From assembly GCA_937926875.1 (NCBI GenBank), contig CALBAX010000022.1, forward strand, positions 1 through 64,000: 64,000 nt of DNA, read 5' to 3'. Below the pieces are notes generated by a model. It made no database searches. It had not been told where the DNA came from and saw only the letters and a list, made by a program, of their open reading frames with translations. Source of the DNA: an uncultured Desulfovibrio sp. Its GTDB lineage: Bacteria; Desulfobacterota; Desulfovibrionia; Desulfovibrionales; Desulfovibrionaceae. Position numbers and translations under genes: made by a program. Below are positions 40,253-49,470 of this stretch, piece by piece (the first letter of the stretch is position 1; every line of letters starts with the position of its first letter).

Positions 40253-42169
40253 TTGGCAAAAAACCGCGCATTGCAGCAGTGGCGGGTGGAAGATTCCATC
40301 GAACTGTACGGTATCCGCAACTGGGGAGCCGGCTTTTTTACTGTGTCCGATGAAGGGGACGTGGTCGTCTGCCCGCAGGGTCCCAAGGGCCCGCAGATCT
40401 CCATACCGGAGATCATCTCCGGCTTGCGTGAGCGCGGCTATGACATGCCCGTGCTGCTGCGCGTGGAAAACATCCTGGACTCCCGTATCGCCAGCCTGCA
40501 CGAGTCCTTCCGCAAGGCCATCAAGAACCTGAACTATCAGGGCCAGTACCGCGGCGTCTTCCCCATCAAGGTCAACCAGCAGCAACAGGTGGTGGAAAAG
40601 ATCGCCCAGTTCGGTTCCCGTTACCATCACGGCCTGGAAGTGGGCTCCAAGGCGGAGCTCATCGCCGCCGTCTCCCTGATGCGCGATACCGAAGCCTGCA
40701 TCGTCTGCAACGGCTACAAGGACGAGGAGTTCATCGACCTGGGTCTGCAGGCCCAGCGTCTGGGCCTCAACCTTTTCTTCGTGCTGGAGATGCCCAGCGA
40801 GCTGGACGTGCTGCTCTCCCGCAGCCGCGAGCTGGGCATCCGTCCCAACATCGGCGTGCGCGCCAAGCTCTCGGTCAAGGCCAGCGGCCACTGGACAGAC
40901 TCCGGCGGCGAGCGCTCCACCTTCGGCCTTTCCCCGGCCCAGATCGTGGACGTGGTGGACAAGCTCAAGGCCTGCGACATGCTGGACTGTTTCCGCCTGC
41001 TGCACTACCACCTGGGCTCGCAGGTCTCCAACATCCGCGACATCCGCACCGGCGTCATGGAAGGCGCGCGCCTCTATGTGGGCCTGGTGCAGGAAGGCGC
41101 GCCCATGGGCTACCTTGACCTGGGCGGCGGTCTGGCCGTGGACTACGACGGCTCGCACACCAATTACATCTCGTCGCGCAACTACAATCTGGACGAATAC
41201 AGCGCCGACATCGTGGAAGCCATCATGAGCATCCTCGACGAGCAGCAGGTGCCGCACCCGCACATCATCACCGAATCCGGCCGCGCCACCGTTGCCTACT
41301 ATTCCGTGCTGCTGTTCAACGTGCTGGACGTGAGCGCCGTGGAAGAGGCCCAGCTGCCCGCCGAGCTGCCCGAAGACACCCCCGAGCCCGTGCTGAACAT
41401 GCGCGAGGTCTATGGCAACATCAGCCTGCGCAACCTGCAGGAATGCTACAACGACGCCATCTACTACCGTGACGAGATGCGCAAGCTCTTCTCCACGGGC
41501 CGCGTGAACCTGCGCCAGCGCACCCTTTCGGAGCGCTTCTTCTGGGCCATCATCATGCGCATCGCCCAGGAGAAAGTGAAACTCAAGACCGTGCCCCGCG
41601 ACCTGCAGGACATCGACGTGAGCCTGGCCGACATCTACTACGGCAACTTCAGCGTCTTCCAGTCCCTGCCGGACAGCTGGGCCATCGACCAGCTCTTCCC
41701 GGTGATGCCGGTGCACCGCCTCAACGAGTTCCCCTCGCGCCAGGGCATCATCTCGGACATCACCTGCGACTCTGACGGCCGCATCGACCACTTCATCGAC
41801 CCGCAGGGCCTCAAGACCACCCTGGACCTCCATCCCCTCAAGGACGGCGAGGAATACTATCTGGGCGTCTTCCTGGTGGGTGCCTATCAGGAGACCCTGG
41901 GCGACCTGCACAACCTCATGGGCGACACCAACGTGGTCTCCATCCGCGTCGATCCCGACGGCGGCTATGAGTACGTGCGCGAGATCCGGGGCGACTCCGT
42001 GGCCGACATCCTGAGCTATGTGGAATACGACCCCCGCCGCATCCTGGACGACCTGCGCGCCACGGCCGAACGCGCCGTGCGGGCCGGACGCCTGACGCCC
42101 AGCGACCGCTTTGCCGTGCTCCAGGCCTTTGAAGACGGCCTGCGCGGCTACACCTATTTCGAACGTTAG
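40253..42169 (+). CDS. speA: Biosynthetic arginine decarboxylase
   Basis: This PLP enzyme of about 638 residues (fold III, alanine-racemase-like barrel) converts arginine to agmatine for polyamine synthesis. The PLP lysine is in YRGVFPIKVNQQQQVV. GLEVGSKAEL, HYHLGSQ (His), LDLGGGLAVDY and HIITESGRATVAYYSV follow in the usual order, and the length fits SpeA. I choose a TTG start at 40253 because GGAGG lies 8 bases upstream and the protein then opens LAKNRALQQWRVEDS. The in-frame ATG at 40235 has no ribosome site and would add six residues. It is monocistronic. Confidence 0.95.
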   Translation: MAKNRALQQWRVEDSIELYGIRNWGAGFFTVSDEGDVVVCPQGPKGPQISIPEIISGLRERGYDMPVLLRVENILDSRIASLHESFRKAIKNLNYQGQYRGVFPIKVNQQQQVVEKIAQFGSRYHHGLEVGSKAELIAAVSLMRDTEACIVCNGYKDEEFIDLGLQAQRLGLNLFFVLEMPSELDVLLSRSRELGIRPNIGVRAKLSVKASGHWTDSGGERSTFGLSPAQIVDVVDKLKACDMLDCFRLLHYHLGSQVSNIRDIRTGVMEGARLYVGLVQEGAPMGYLDLGGGLAVDYDGSHTNYISSRNYNLDEYSADIVEAIMSILDEQQVPHPHIITESGRATVAYYSVLLFNVLDVSAVEEAQLPAELPEDTPEPVLNMREVYGNISLRNLQECYNDAIYYRDEMRKLFSTGRVNLRQRTLSERFFWAIIMRIAQEKVKLKTVPRDLQDIDVSLADIYYGNFSVFQSLPDSWAIDQLFPVMPVHRLNEFPSRQGIISDITCDSDGRIDHFIDPQGLKTTLDLHPLKDGEEYYLGVFLVGAYQETLGDLHNLMGDTNVVSIRVDPDGGYEYVREIRGDSVADILSYVEYDPRRILDDLRATAERAVRAGRLTPSDRFAVLQAFEDGLRGYTYFER

Positions 42170-42300
42170 GAGAGAAGGGAGCCTGCCGGGGGGCGGGACC
42201 TTTCCCGCGCTGAAAGGTCTTCCCCGGCCCATGGCAAAAAGGAGCAGTCTTTCCTGCCTCCGGCCCCTGCCCAGGCACAACACACTGGCATGGCATCCCT
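42170..42300 (+). repeat. Degenerate hairpin related to family 2 (copy G)
   Basis: GGGCGGGACCTTTC-CCGCGCT-GAAAGGTCTTCCCC begins just past the speA stop (about 42195-42226). The CCTTTC/GAAAGG stem and GCGCT loop resemble copies E and F but the arms are shorter. The match is partial. Confidence 0.4.
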
Positions 42301-42317
42301 TTCCGTACCGAAATGGC

Positions 42318-42352
42318 AAACGCCCGGCATTTCCTGCCGGGCGTTTCTGTTT
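42318..42352 (+). terminator. Terminator downstream of speA
   Basis: AAACGCCCGGCA-N5-TGCCGGGCGTTT, then CTGTTTT. It can also act on transcripts from the opposite strand. Confidence 0.85.
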
Positions 42353-42476
42353 TGCCGCCAGGGGACAGCATACGGTAGGCGCTCGGATCACGTGTCCGGC
42401 GCCTTCGGGACCGGTGTCCTCTTTCGGGAGCCTTCCCTCCCGATGCGGGGCATCACACAGGGCGCGGGACGATCAG

Positions 42477-42785
42477 CTAGCCTCTCAAACCGCGCTTGGA
42501 AGCCTTGAGGGGGTTGATCTTTTTCTTGGCTTCGCCGGTGTGGACCGGGATACGGTGGGCATTGGCCTCGGCCAGACGGACGGGGTCCAGGTCGAGGGCC
42601 AGCAGGCGGGCTTTGGTGGTGGCCCTGCTGCCGGAATAACGGTGGGGATCCGCCAGGTTCTTGTCCAGATAGCGGGCGCTGGTCAGATACAGGCCGCGCT
42701 CGTCGATAGCCAGGCAGAATTCCTGCCCGTTTTCCATGACGGTCTGGATGACCATGCCGGAGGTGGTACCGAAGCGATTGTCCAT
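42477..42785 (-). CDS. Small basic protein, unknown function
   Basis: The 102-residue soluble protein opens MDNRFGTTSGMVIQTVMENG and ends in a lysine/arginine-rich tail (EAKKKINPLKASKRGLRG). No domain is recognised; the basic tail could contact nucleic acid. It has a textbook ribosome site (AAAGGAG, 5 bases from the ATG) and an AT-rich promoter region unlike the GC-rich surroundings, so it is very likely expressed. It stands alone on the minus strand. Confidence 0.7.
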   Translation of the reverse strand: MDNRFGTTSGMVIQTVMENGQEFCLAIDERGLYLTSARYLDKNLADPHRYSGSRATTKARLLALDLDPVRLAEANAHRIPVHTGEAKKKINPLKASKRGLRG

Positions 42786-42814
42786 ATGGTCTCCTTTACG
42801 GGTGTTTGCCCTAA

Positions 42815-42841
42815 TTTATAGAAAAAGAATTTCATTTTCAA
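42815..42841 (-). promoter_or_regulatory. AT-rich promoter of the small basic protein gene
   Basis: Minus-strand -10 TATAAA with TTGAAA 15 bases upstream in an A/T-rich stretch of about 45 bases. Spacing is short for sigma-70, so the exact -35 is uncertain. Confidence 0.45.
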
Positions 42842-43040
42842 TTAAAATATCCCGGTATCCCCAACGACAATGCCTTTCCCCTTCGCGGCGGGCGTATGCC
42901 TCCCGGCAAACAGCCCGTGCCCCCGGGAGCCAGGCGGCACGCCCGCATCGAAGGCACACGCGGGATCCCCGCCTCCCGTCTACCTGGGGAAAGGCACACG
43001 CGCACGGCCTTCCATTCCACGGCGGCGTTCCCGCCTCTCC

Positions 43041-43149
43041 TGATACAGCGCGTTTTGGGGATGGGGGCAGGGGCACTTCGCGCGCGGGCTGGCGACCAAA
43101 CGGCGGCCCGCAGGCCGTGCCCGTCGCGACGAAGGAAGCTGCGGGCATC
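43041..43149 (+). repeat. Intergenic repeat, family 3 copy H2
   Basis: Shares with 20241-20358 the blocks GCAGGCCGT, CGCGACGAAGGAAGCT (GCGACGAAGGAAGCT in both) and CGGGCATC, plus a left edge CAGCGCGTTTTGGGGATGGG. It fills most of the gene-free gap 42842-43193. Confidence 0.65.
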
Positions 43150-43193
43150 ACCAGCAGAGCAAGGAGCCCTGCCCCCCTGCGACGGAACATGGC

Positions 43194-44179
<986 letters not shown>

Positions 44180-44180
<1 letters not shown>

Positions 44181-45277
44181 CACAGGCCTTCGTCCACCTG
44201 CGCTTCGGCAAAGGTGGCCATCTCGTTGAAGATGTTCACGGCGCAACGCAGCAGGTGATAGGCCACGGCGCCACCGGTGCCCTCGCCCAGCCGCATGCCC
44301 AGATGCAGCAGGGGCGTGCCGCTGTCCAGCGCGCCCAGGGCGGGCACATGGCCGGGCTCGGCCGAGGCATGGGACAGGATGGCGTACTGGGCCACCAGCG
44401 GGCAGATGCGCACCGCGGCGGCATAGGCGGCGCTGCAAATGAAGCCGTCCACCAGCACGGGCAGGGAGCGCGACGCGGCCCCCAGCATGATGCCGGCCAT
44501 GATGGCCAGCTCGAAACCGCCCAGCGCGGCCAGGATGTCCACCCCGTCGCCCTTCAGGGCCGCGGCGTTGACCTCCAGGGCGCGACGCACGATGGCGGCC
44601 TTGTGGCGTACCCGTTCGGGATCGGAACCGGCCCCCGGGCCCGTGGCCTCGTCAGGGTCGAAACCGAACAGCGCGCAATTGATGGCCGTGGCCGGCGTGG
44701 AGTTGCCGATGCCCATCTCCCCGGTGCCGAAACAGCGGTAGCCCTTGTCCGCGAACTCCTCCACCAGGGCGATGCCGTGACGCAGGCCCGTGAGGCAGGT
44801 CTCACGGCTCATGGCCGGGCCCGTGCTGATGTCGGCGGTGCCGTCACCAAGGCGGCGGTCGATGAGCAGCTCGTGCGGTTCAAAAGGGCCACCAGCGCAA
44901 CCGGCGTCCACCACGCGCAGGTCCATGCCGCTGCTGCGGCACAGCACGTTGACGCCCGCGCCGCCGTTGAGGAAATTGCGCGTCATCTGGCGGGTCACGG
45001 CCTGCGGCATGGGCGAGACGCCCCGGGCCGCCACGCCATGGTCCCCGGCCACGGTCAGCATCAGGGCCGGGCCCACGCACAGGGGAGTGACGCCCCCGGC
45101 CATGGCGTACAGACGCCGGCCCAGTTCTTCCAGGCGCCCCAGGCTGCCGCGCGGTTTGGTCAGGTCGTCAAGATGGGCCTGGGCCTTCTCCAGCAGGGAG
45201 CTTTCCAGGGGACGGATAAAGAGGCCCGGCAGGGCGGGCACTTCCACAGCCTCACGATATACGGGAACTTGCTTCAT
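44180..45277 (-). CDS. cobT: Nicotinate-nucleotide:dimethylbenzimidazole phosphoribosyltransferase
   Basis: The 365-residue enzyme activates the lower base of cobalamin as alpha-ribazole phosphate. Family marks are LTKPRGSLGRLEELG, VAGDHGVAARGVSPMP, NFLNGGAGVNVLCR, EMGIGNSTPATAI and the catalytic glutamate in HLGMRLGEGTGGAVA. The ATG at 45277 (MKQVPVYREAV) has GGGAGG unusually close; starts at 45313 or a downstream GTG are possible. It overlaps the downstream OppF-type gene. I see no cobalamin riboswitch in the 225-base leader. Confidence 0.94.
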
Positions 45278-45502
45278 GCCTCCCTGTGTAACGTCTTGCC
45301 CGGCCCGGCGCAAGCATGGCCCGCTTTACCTGCGTGACGGCCTGTATTAGAAGAGGCGGATCCTGCCGGGGAAAGCCCGTCAGGCACGCCCCGCCCGGAC
45401 AACGGCACGGCATCGCCGCTGTTCGCCCCGGCGGCAGCTCCCCCTGCCGCCCCCGGGCCTTCCCGTGCTTTTTTTCCACCCGCAACGATCACGGAGTCGA
45501 CC

Positions 45503-46858
45503 ATGCATCCGTCGTTTCCCCTGTTTCCCGGCCTGCGCCGCGCCGCGGGCAGCCTGGCCTGCCTGGCCCTGCTCTGCATGGCCACGGCCCCTGCCGCCGC
45601 GCCCGTGCCGGATTCCAGCCCGCGCATGACCCCGGTGGTGCGCGCCGTCCAGGCCACGGCCCCCGCCGTCGTCAACATCACCAGCACCCATGTGGTGGAG
45701 CGCCAGCGCATCTCGCCCATGGAGCAGTTTTTCGGTTTCGGCCCGGGCTTCGACCAGCCCCGCCGGCAAAAACGCGTGAGCCTCGGCTCCGGCGTCATCG
45801 TGGACGGCAAGCGCGGCCTGGTGCTGACCAACGCCCACGTCATCGCCGGTGGTGACGAGGTCATGGTCAACCTGCAGGACGGCCGCCAGTTCCCCGCCGT
45901 GGTCAAGGGCGCGGAGCCGGACTTCGACCTGGCCGTGCTGGAGATCCAGGGCCCCCACGACCTGCCCGCCGTGCCCCTGGGCGACTCCTCCGACCTCATG
46001 CCCGGCGAGACCGTCATCGCCATCGGCAACCCCTTCGGTTTCAACCACACCGTCACCACGGGCGTGGTCTCGGCCCTGGGCCGCACCATCCGCAGCGAGA
46101 GCGGCGTGTTCACCGACCTGGTCCAGACCGATGCCGCCATCAACCCCGGCAACAGCGGCGGCCCCCTGCTCGACCTCGAAGGCCGCCTGGTGGGCATCAA
46201 CACCGCTGTCCATGCCCGCGGCGAGGGCATCGGCTTCGCCATCCCGGTCAACAAGGCCCGCCGCGTCATGGATGACCTTGTGGGCCAGGGACGCGTGGCG
46301 CCCCTGTGGCTGGGCCTGGCCGCCGACGATGTGGACCAGCGCATGGCCATGGCCCTGGGCCTGCGTGAGCCCCGCGGCATCATCGTCACCCGCCTCTATC
46401 CCGACAGCCCCGCGGGCAAGGCCGGCATCGAGCCCGGCGACGTCATCGACAGCATCAACGGCTCGCCCGTGCGCGACCGCCGCGAATACGTGAACATCCT
46501 GCGCAACCAGGTGCCCGGCGCCGAACTGACCCTGGGCGTGCTGCGCGGCGACAAGCCGGAAAAGGTCCGCGTGAAGCCCGCCTCCTTCGACGATGCCACG
46601 GCCCTTTCCCTCATGCAGGAGATCTGGGGCCTGCGCGTGCGCGAGGCCGACGGCCTCATGCTGGTGCGCGAGACGCGCCGCCCCGGCCCCACGGACTTCC
46701 TGCGCCCCGGCGACGTCATCGCTGCCATCGGCGGCATGCGCATCCGCACCACCGCCGACATGGTCAACGCCTTCCGCCGGGAACGCCTGGCCAATCAGGT
46801 GCTGATGCAGATCGTCCGCGACGGCCGTCCGTATTACGCACGCGTGCTGCTGCAATAA
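45503..46858 (+). CDS. degP: DegP/HtrA-type periplasmic serine protease
   Basis: The 451-residue protease has a signal peptide (residues about 1-33) and a trypsin-like domain with the triad His112 (LTNAHVIA), Asp142 (DFDLAVL) and Ser218 (NPGNSGGPL). Two PDZ domains follow (about 270-355 and 370-451). The activation loop segment ERQRISPMEQFFGFGP is rich in Phe, as in DegP/DegQ. It degrades or refolds damaged periplasmic proteins. The start ATG has GGAG at 8-base spacing. It is divergent from cobT and stands alone; no stress-sigma promoter could be assigned. Confidence 0.95.
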   Translation: MHPSFPLFPGLRRAAGSLACLALLCMATAPAAAPVPDSSPRMTPVVRAVQATAPAVVNITSTHVVERQRISPMEQFFGFGPGFDQPRRQKRVSLGSGVIVDGKRGLVLTNAHVIAGGDEVMVNLQDGRQFPAVVKGAEPDFDLAVLEIQGPHDLPAVPLGDSSDLMPGETVIAIGNPFGFNHTVTTGVVSALGRTIRSESGVFTDLVQTDAAINPGNSGGPLLDLEGRLVGINTAVHARGEGIGFAIPVNKARRVMDDLVGQGRVAPLWLGLAADDVDQRMAMALGLREPRGIIVTRLYPDSPAGKAGIEPGDVIDSINGSPVRDRREYVNILRNQVPGAELTLGVLRGDKPEKVRVKPASFDDATALSLMQEIWGLRVREADGLMLVRETRRPGPTDFLRPGDVIAAIGGMRIRTTADMVNAFRRERLANQVLMQIVRDGRPYYARVLLQ

Positions 46859-46904
46859 GCGCGCCGGACACGCCCCCTGCGACGATGCACGGAGAAATCT
46901 TCCC

Positions 46905-46934
46905 TTGACAGCCCAAGGGAGGGGACGCTATGCA
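46905..46934 (+). promoter_or_regulatory. Sigma-70 promoter of the ferredoxin gene
   Basis: -35 TTGACA (perfect) and -10 TATGCA at 18-base spacing. The first bases after the -35 (GCCCAAGGGAGG) closely resemble those of the cation-exchanger promoter. Confidence 0.7.
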
Positions 46935-46974
46935 TTCCTTTGGGTGGGGAGACCCCTCCCCCCAAGGACTACAA

Positions 46975-46988
46975 GAAACGTACGTTTC
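46975..46988. promoter_or_regulatory. 14-base perfect palindrome in the ferredoxin leader
   Basis: GAAACGTACGTTTC reads the same on both strands. It lies between the promoter and the ribosome site (GGAGG), 17 bases before the ATG. It could be an operator or a short RNA stem near the start. Confidence 0.5.
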
Positions 46989-47005
46989 AACATCTGGAGG
47001 ACACA

Positions 47006-47194
47006 ATGGGCTACAATGTGAATGTCGATACCGACAAGTGCGTGGGCTGTGGCGAATGCGTGGACGTTTGCCCCGTGGAAGTTTACGAAATCAAGGACGG
47101 CAAGTCCGAACCCGTGAACTCCGAAGAGTGCCTGGGCTGCGAATCCTGTGTGGAAGTCTGTGAAACCAGCGCCATCACCGTTGAAGAAGCCTAA
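47006..47194 (+). CDS. 2[4Fe-4S] ferredoxin
   Basis: This 62-residue electron carrier has two cluster motifs, CVGCGECVDVCP and CLGCESCVEVCE, separated by about 25 residues. Together they provide eight cysteines for two cubane clusters. The acidic protein resembles Desulfovibrio ferredoxins serving pyruvate oxidation and hydrogen metabolism. The ATG at 47006 follows GGAGG; an in-frame ATG 66 bases upstream lies within the leader and is rejected. Confidence 0.95.
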   Translation: MGYNVNVDTDKCVGCGECVDVCPVEVYEIKDGKSEPVNSEECLGCESCVEVCETSAITVEEA

Positions 47195-47226
47195 GCCCTA
47201 AGGGTGCCCCCAAGCACCTGCCAATC

Positions 47227-47261
47227 AAAGTGCCGCCGGGCGTTTCGTCTGGCGGCACTTT
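47227..47261 (+). terminator. Terminator of the ferredoxin gene
   Basis: AAAGTGCCGCC pairs with GGCGGCACTTT (11 bp) around a 13-base loop. It is symmetric enough to act in both directions. Confidence 0.85.
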
Positions 47262-47283
47262 CATAACCAGCGGAACGACCCCA

Positions 47284-47952
47284 ATGATTCCTGATCTTCA
47301 GCCCATTTTTGCCGAATACGAAAAACTCCGCGCCAGCTGTGACGCCGTGTTCGAACGTATCCGGCACGACCATGCCCAGTGCGTCACCTGCAAGGAAGGC
47401 TGCAGCGATTGCTGTCATGCCCTGTTCGACCTTTCCCTGGTGGAGGCCATGTACATCAACCGGGCTTTCCAGCAGGCTTTCGACTACGGTCCGCAGCGTT
47501 CGGCCATCCTGACCAGGGCCGCCGAGACCGACCGTCATCTGACCCGCCTCAAGCGCGAGCTCTTCCGGGAAGAGAAGTCCGGCAAGAGCCCTGAAGCCAT
47601 CATGGAAGAAGCCGCGCGCATCAAGTGCCGCTGCCCCCTGCTGGGCGATGACGACCGCTGCCTGCTCTACCAGGCCCGTCCCATCACCTGTCGGCTCTAC
47701 GGCGTGCCCACCGCCATCGCCGGTCAGGGCCACGTCTGCGGCTTCGCCGCCTTCGAGAAGGGCAAGCCGTACCCCACCGTCTATCTGGACAAGATCCAGA
47801 GCCGTCTGGAAGACCTGAGCCGCGAGATCGGCCGTACCGTCAACAGCCGCTTCCGCGAGCTGCACGAAGTCTACGTGCCGCTCTCCATGGCGCTCATCAC
47901 CAATTACGACGAAGCCTACCTGGGCATCGGCCCGGCCAAGCCTGAAAAATAG
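47284..47952 (+). CDS. YkgJ-family cysteine-cluster protein
   Basis: The 222-residue soluble protein has the CxCxxCC-type cluster of the family: CVTCKEGCSDCCHALFDLS near residue 36. CRCPLLGDDDRCLLYQARPITCRLYGVP and a last HVCGF follow. The cysteines probably bind zinc or an Fe-S cluster; no function is established. The ATG has a weak ribosome site (GGAAC) and follows the ferredoxin terminator by 22 bases. It is the first of three closely spaced genes; the next starts 10 bases after its stop. Confidence 0.85.
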   Translation: MIPDLQPIFAEYEKLRASCDAVFERIRHDHAQCVTCKEGCSDCCHALFDLSLVEAMYINRAFQQAFDYGPQRSAILTRAAETDRHLTRLKRELFREEKSGKSPEAIMEEAARIKCRCPLLGDDDRCLLYQARPITCRLYGVPTAIAGQGHVCGFAAFEKGKPYPTVYLDKIQSRLEDLSREIGRTVNSRFRELHEVYVPLSMALITNYDEAYLGIGPAKPEK

Positions 47953-47962
47953 GGAGCGCACC

Positions 47963-48367
47963 ATGCCTTCCGAGCTCAGTTTCATTCCCGCTACCGTGTT
48001 CCGCGACGGCACGCCCCAGCGCCTCAACGAGGAACAGGAACAGCTCAAGCGTGAGATCTACGAGCGCATGAACCCGCGGCGCCGCAAGTTCGTGGACCGC
48101 ATCGGCTACGACAACTGGGACCCCTTCCAGAAGCCCAACGATCCTCTGGACGTGCGCCTGGACGTGACCAAGCGCACCACCCAGCAGCTGGTGCGCGAGT
48201 TCCTCCAGCTCAAGGCCGCCAGGAACGAACAGTACGGCAACGACTACGGCCGCGGCGTGCTGGAATGCGCTCTGGGTATTGTGAACCGTGACGAAAAATT
48301 CCAGGGCATCACCGACTTCTGCCTCTGGTACCATGATCTGCTGAAAAAAGAGGGCCACATCCTATGA
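47963..48367 (+). CDS. Conserved-looking small protein, unknown function
   Basis: The 134-residue soluble protein is highly charged: RLNEEQEQLKREIYERMNPRRRKFVDRIGYDNWDPF, then VTKRTTQQLVREFLQL. It ends FCLWYHDLLKKEGHIL. No domain is recognised and no membrane segment is present. It has a GGGAGCGCACC ribosome region, starts 10 bases after the YkgJ-like gene, and its end overlaps the TPR gene start by 4 bases (ATGA). It therefore belongs to that operon and may act with the TPR protein. Confidence 0.75.
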   Translation: MPSELSFIPATVFRDGTPQRLNEEQEQLKREIYERMNPRRRKFVDRIGYDNWDPFQKPNDPLDVRLDVTKRTTQQLVREFLQLKAARNEQYGNDYGRGVLECALGIVNRDEKFQGITDFCLWYHDLLKKEGHIL

Positions 48368-48990
48368 AACAGCGTTACGACGATATCGACGAATATATTG
48401 CCGACCTCAAGATGGAGATCGCGGCCAACGAGCAGTGCGCCAACCATCACTACAACCTGGGCCTGGCCCTGCTGAGCAAGCGTGACTTCGTGGGCGCCGA
48501 AGAAGCCCTGCTCAACGCCGTGCGCAACTCCCCCCATCTGGCCGAAGCCTATGTGCAGCTTGGCGGCATCTGCCTGGAACGCGGCGACCTGGAAGGCTGC
48601 CTGCGCTACAATGAAGAAGCCGCCCAGTGCCGTGCCAAGTTCCCCGTGCCGTGGAGCAACATCGCCTTCGTGCACCTGCAGCGCGGCGAGCCGGACAAGG
48701 CCATCACCGCCCTGAAGAAGGCCCTCAAGTGGGATCCCGACTTCGTGCAGGCCAAGAACGCCCTGACCACCGCCTACTACATGCAGGGCGACTTCGAAGC
48801 CTGCGAAAAGCTCTGCAAGGAGATCCTGGACAAGGAACCCGCCTTCGCTCCCGCCTGGAACAACATGGCCCTTGCCCAGTTCGACCTGGGCAAGTACGCC
48901 GAAGCCCGCCAGTCCGCCAGCAAGGCCGCCGAACTGGGCTTCGAAGTGCCCGAAGGCTTCCTGGAAGAGCTCAAGGCCAAGGGCGTCTAG
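48364..48990 (+). CDS. Tetratricopeptide repeat protein
   Basis: The 208-residue protein consists almost wholly of TPR units, about five of 34 residues. Examples are NHHYNLGLALLSKRDFVGAE, AEAYVQLGGICLERGDLEG, NIAFVHLQRGEPDKAI and AWNNMALAQFDLGKYAEA. No signal peptide is present, so it is a cytoplasmic protein-binding scaffold. The overlap with the preceding gene implies a complex or shared task. Confidence 0.9.
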   Translation: MKQRYDDIDEYIADLKMEIAANEQCANHHYNLGLALLSKRDFVGAEEALLNAVRNSPHLAEAYVQLGGICLERGDLEGCLRYNEEAAQCRAKFPVPWSNIAFVHLQRGEPDKAITALKKALKWDPDFVQAKNALTTAYYMQGDFEACEKLCKEILDKEPAFAPAWNNMALAQFDLGKYAEARQSASKAAELGFEVPEGFLEELKAKGV

Positions 48991-49036
48991 CATACGACGT
49001 ACGCCATCACTGCCCTGAGGGGCAGTGTTTTTTGAT

Positions 49037-49182
49037 GAGGGGGAGAGGAGACCTTTTTGCAAAAAGGTCCTCCTCTCCCCCTCATGCTCCCCCGCTCCTC
49101 CCAAAAACTTTTACGCTGGTCTGTATGGCAGGTCCCCGTCTTCGGATGACGGACAGGGCATCCCCCCTGACCGCCAAGGGAC
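49037..49182 (+). repeat. Intergenic repeat, family 1 copy D
   Basis: A near-perfect hairpin with GGGGGAGAGGAGACC arms around TTTTTGCAAAAA is followed by CCCAAAAACTTTTACGC, TGGTCTG, GGCAGGTCCCCG and CCTGACCG. This is the clearest member of family 1. It is 46 bases after the TPR stop and may act as terminator. Confidence 0.75.
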
Positions 49183-49351
49183 AGACATGACCGGACTGGG
49201 GGGAGTGAGCACCCGTCCGCGCCTGCCGCCTCCGAAAAATCTTTTTCGCACGAAGCCAGTCCCGCCCCGATTCCTTCGCATCAAGCGGCCCGCATACTGC
49301 CCCGCCAACAGACAGCACGCCAACAGAATGACGTCATCATCCCGCCTGGAA

Positions 49352-49389
49352 ACAGGAAACGGGCAGCCGTATGGCTGCCCGTTTCCTGT
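49352..49389. terminator. Perfect 17-bp inverted repeat
   Basis: ACAGGAAACGGGCAGCC-GTAT-GGCTGCCCGTTTCCTGT. It stands between repeats D and F in the gene-free gap 48991-49444, where convergent transcripts meet, and likely ends both. T runs are weak. Confidence 0.6.
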
Positions 49390-49470
49390 AATAAAGCGCG
49401 TTTGTGGGAGGATGGGGCCCGGGGGGAAGGGCCCCCTTTTCGCGCTAGCTAAAGGGGGTCCCTTCCCCCC
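49385..49470 (-). repeat. Intergenic hairpin repeat, family 2 copy F
   Basis: On the minus strand the arms GGGGGGAAGGGACCCCC and complement flank TTTAGCTAGCGCGAAAA. A tail CCGGGCCCCATCCTCCC and ACGCGCTTTAT follows, matching copy E base for base over most of its length. The stop codon of the TtcA-like gene lies in the loop. Confidence 0.8.

Noticed and set aside
39740..42391. An 883-codon minus-strand frame across speA
   Set aside because: Compositionally biased antisense frame; speA and the adaptor explain both strands.
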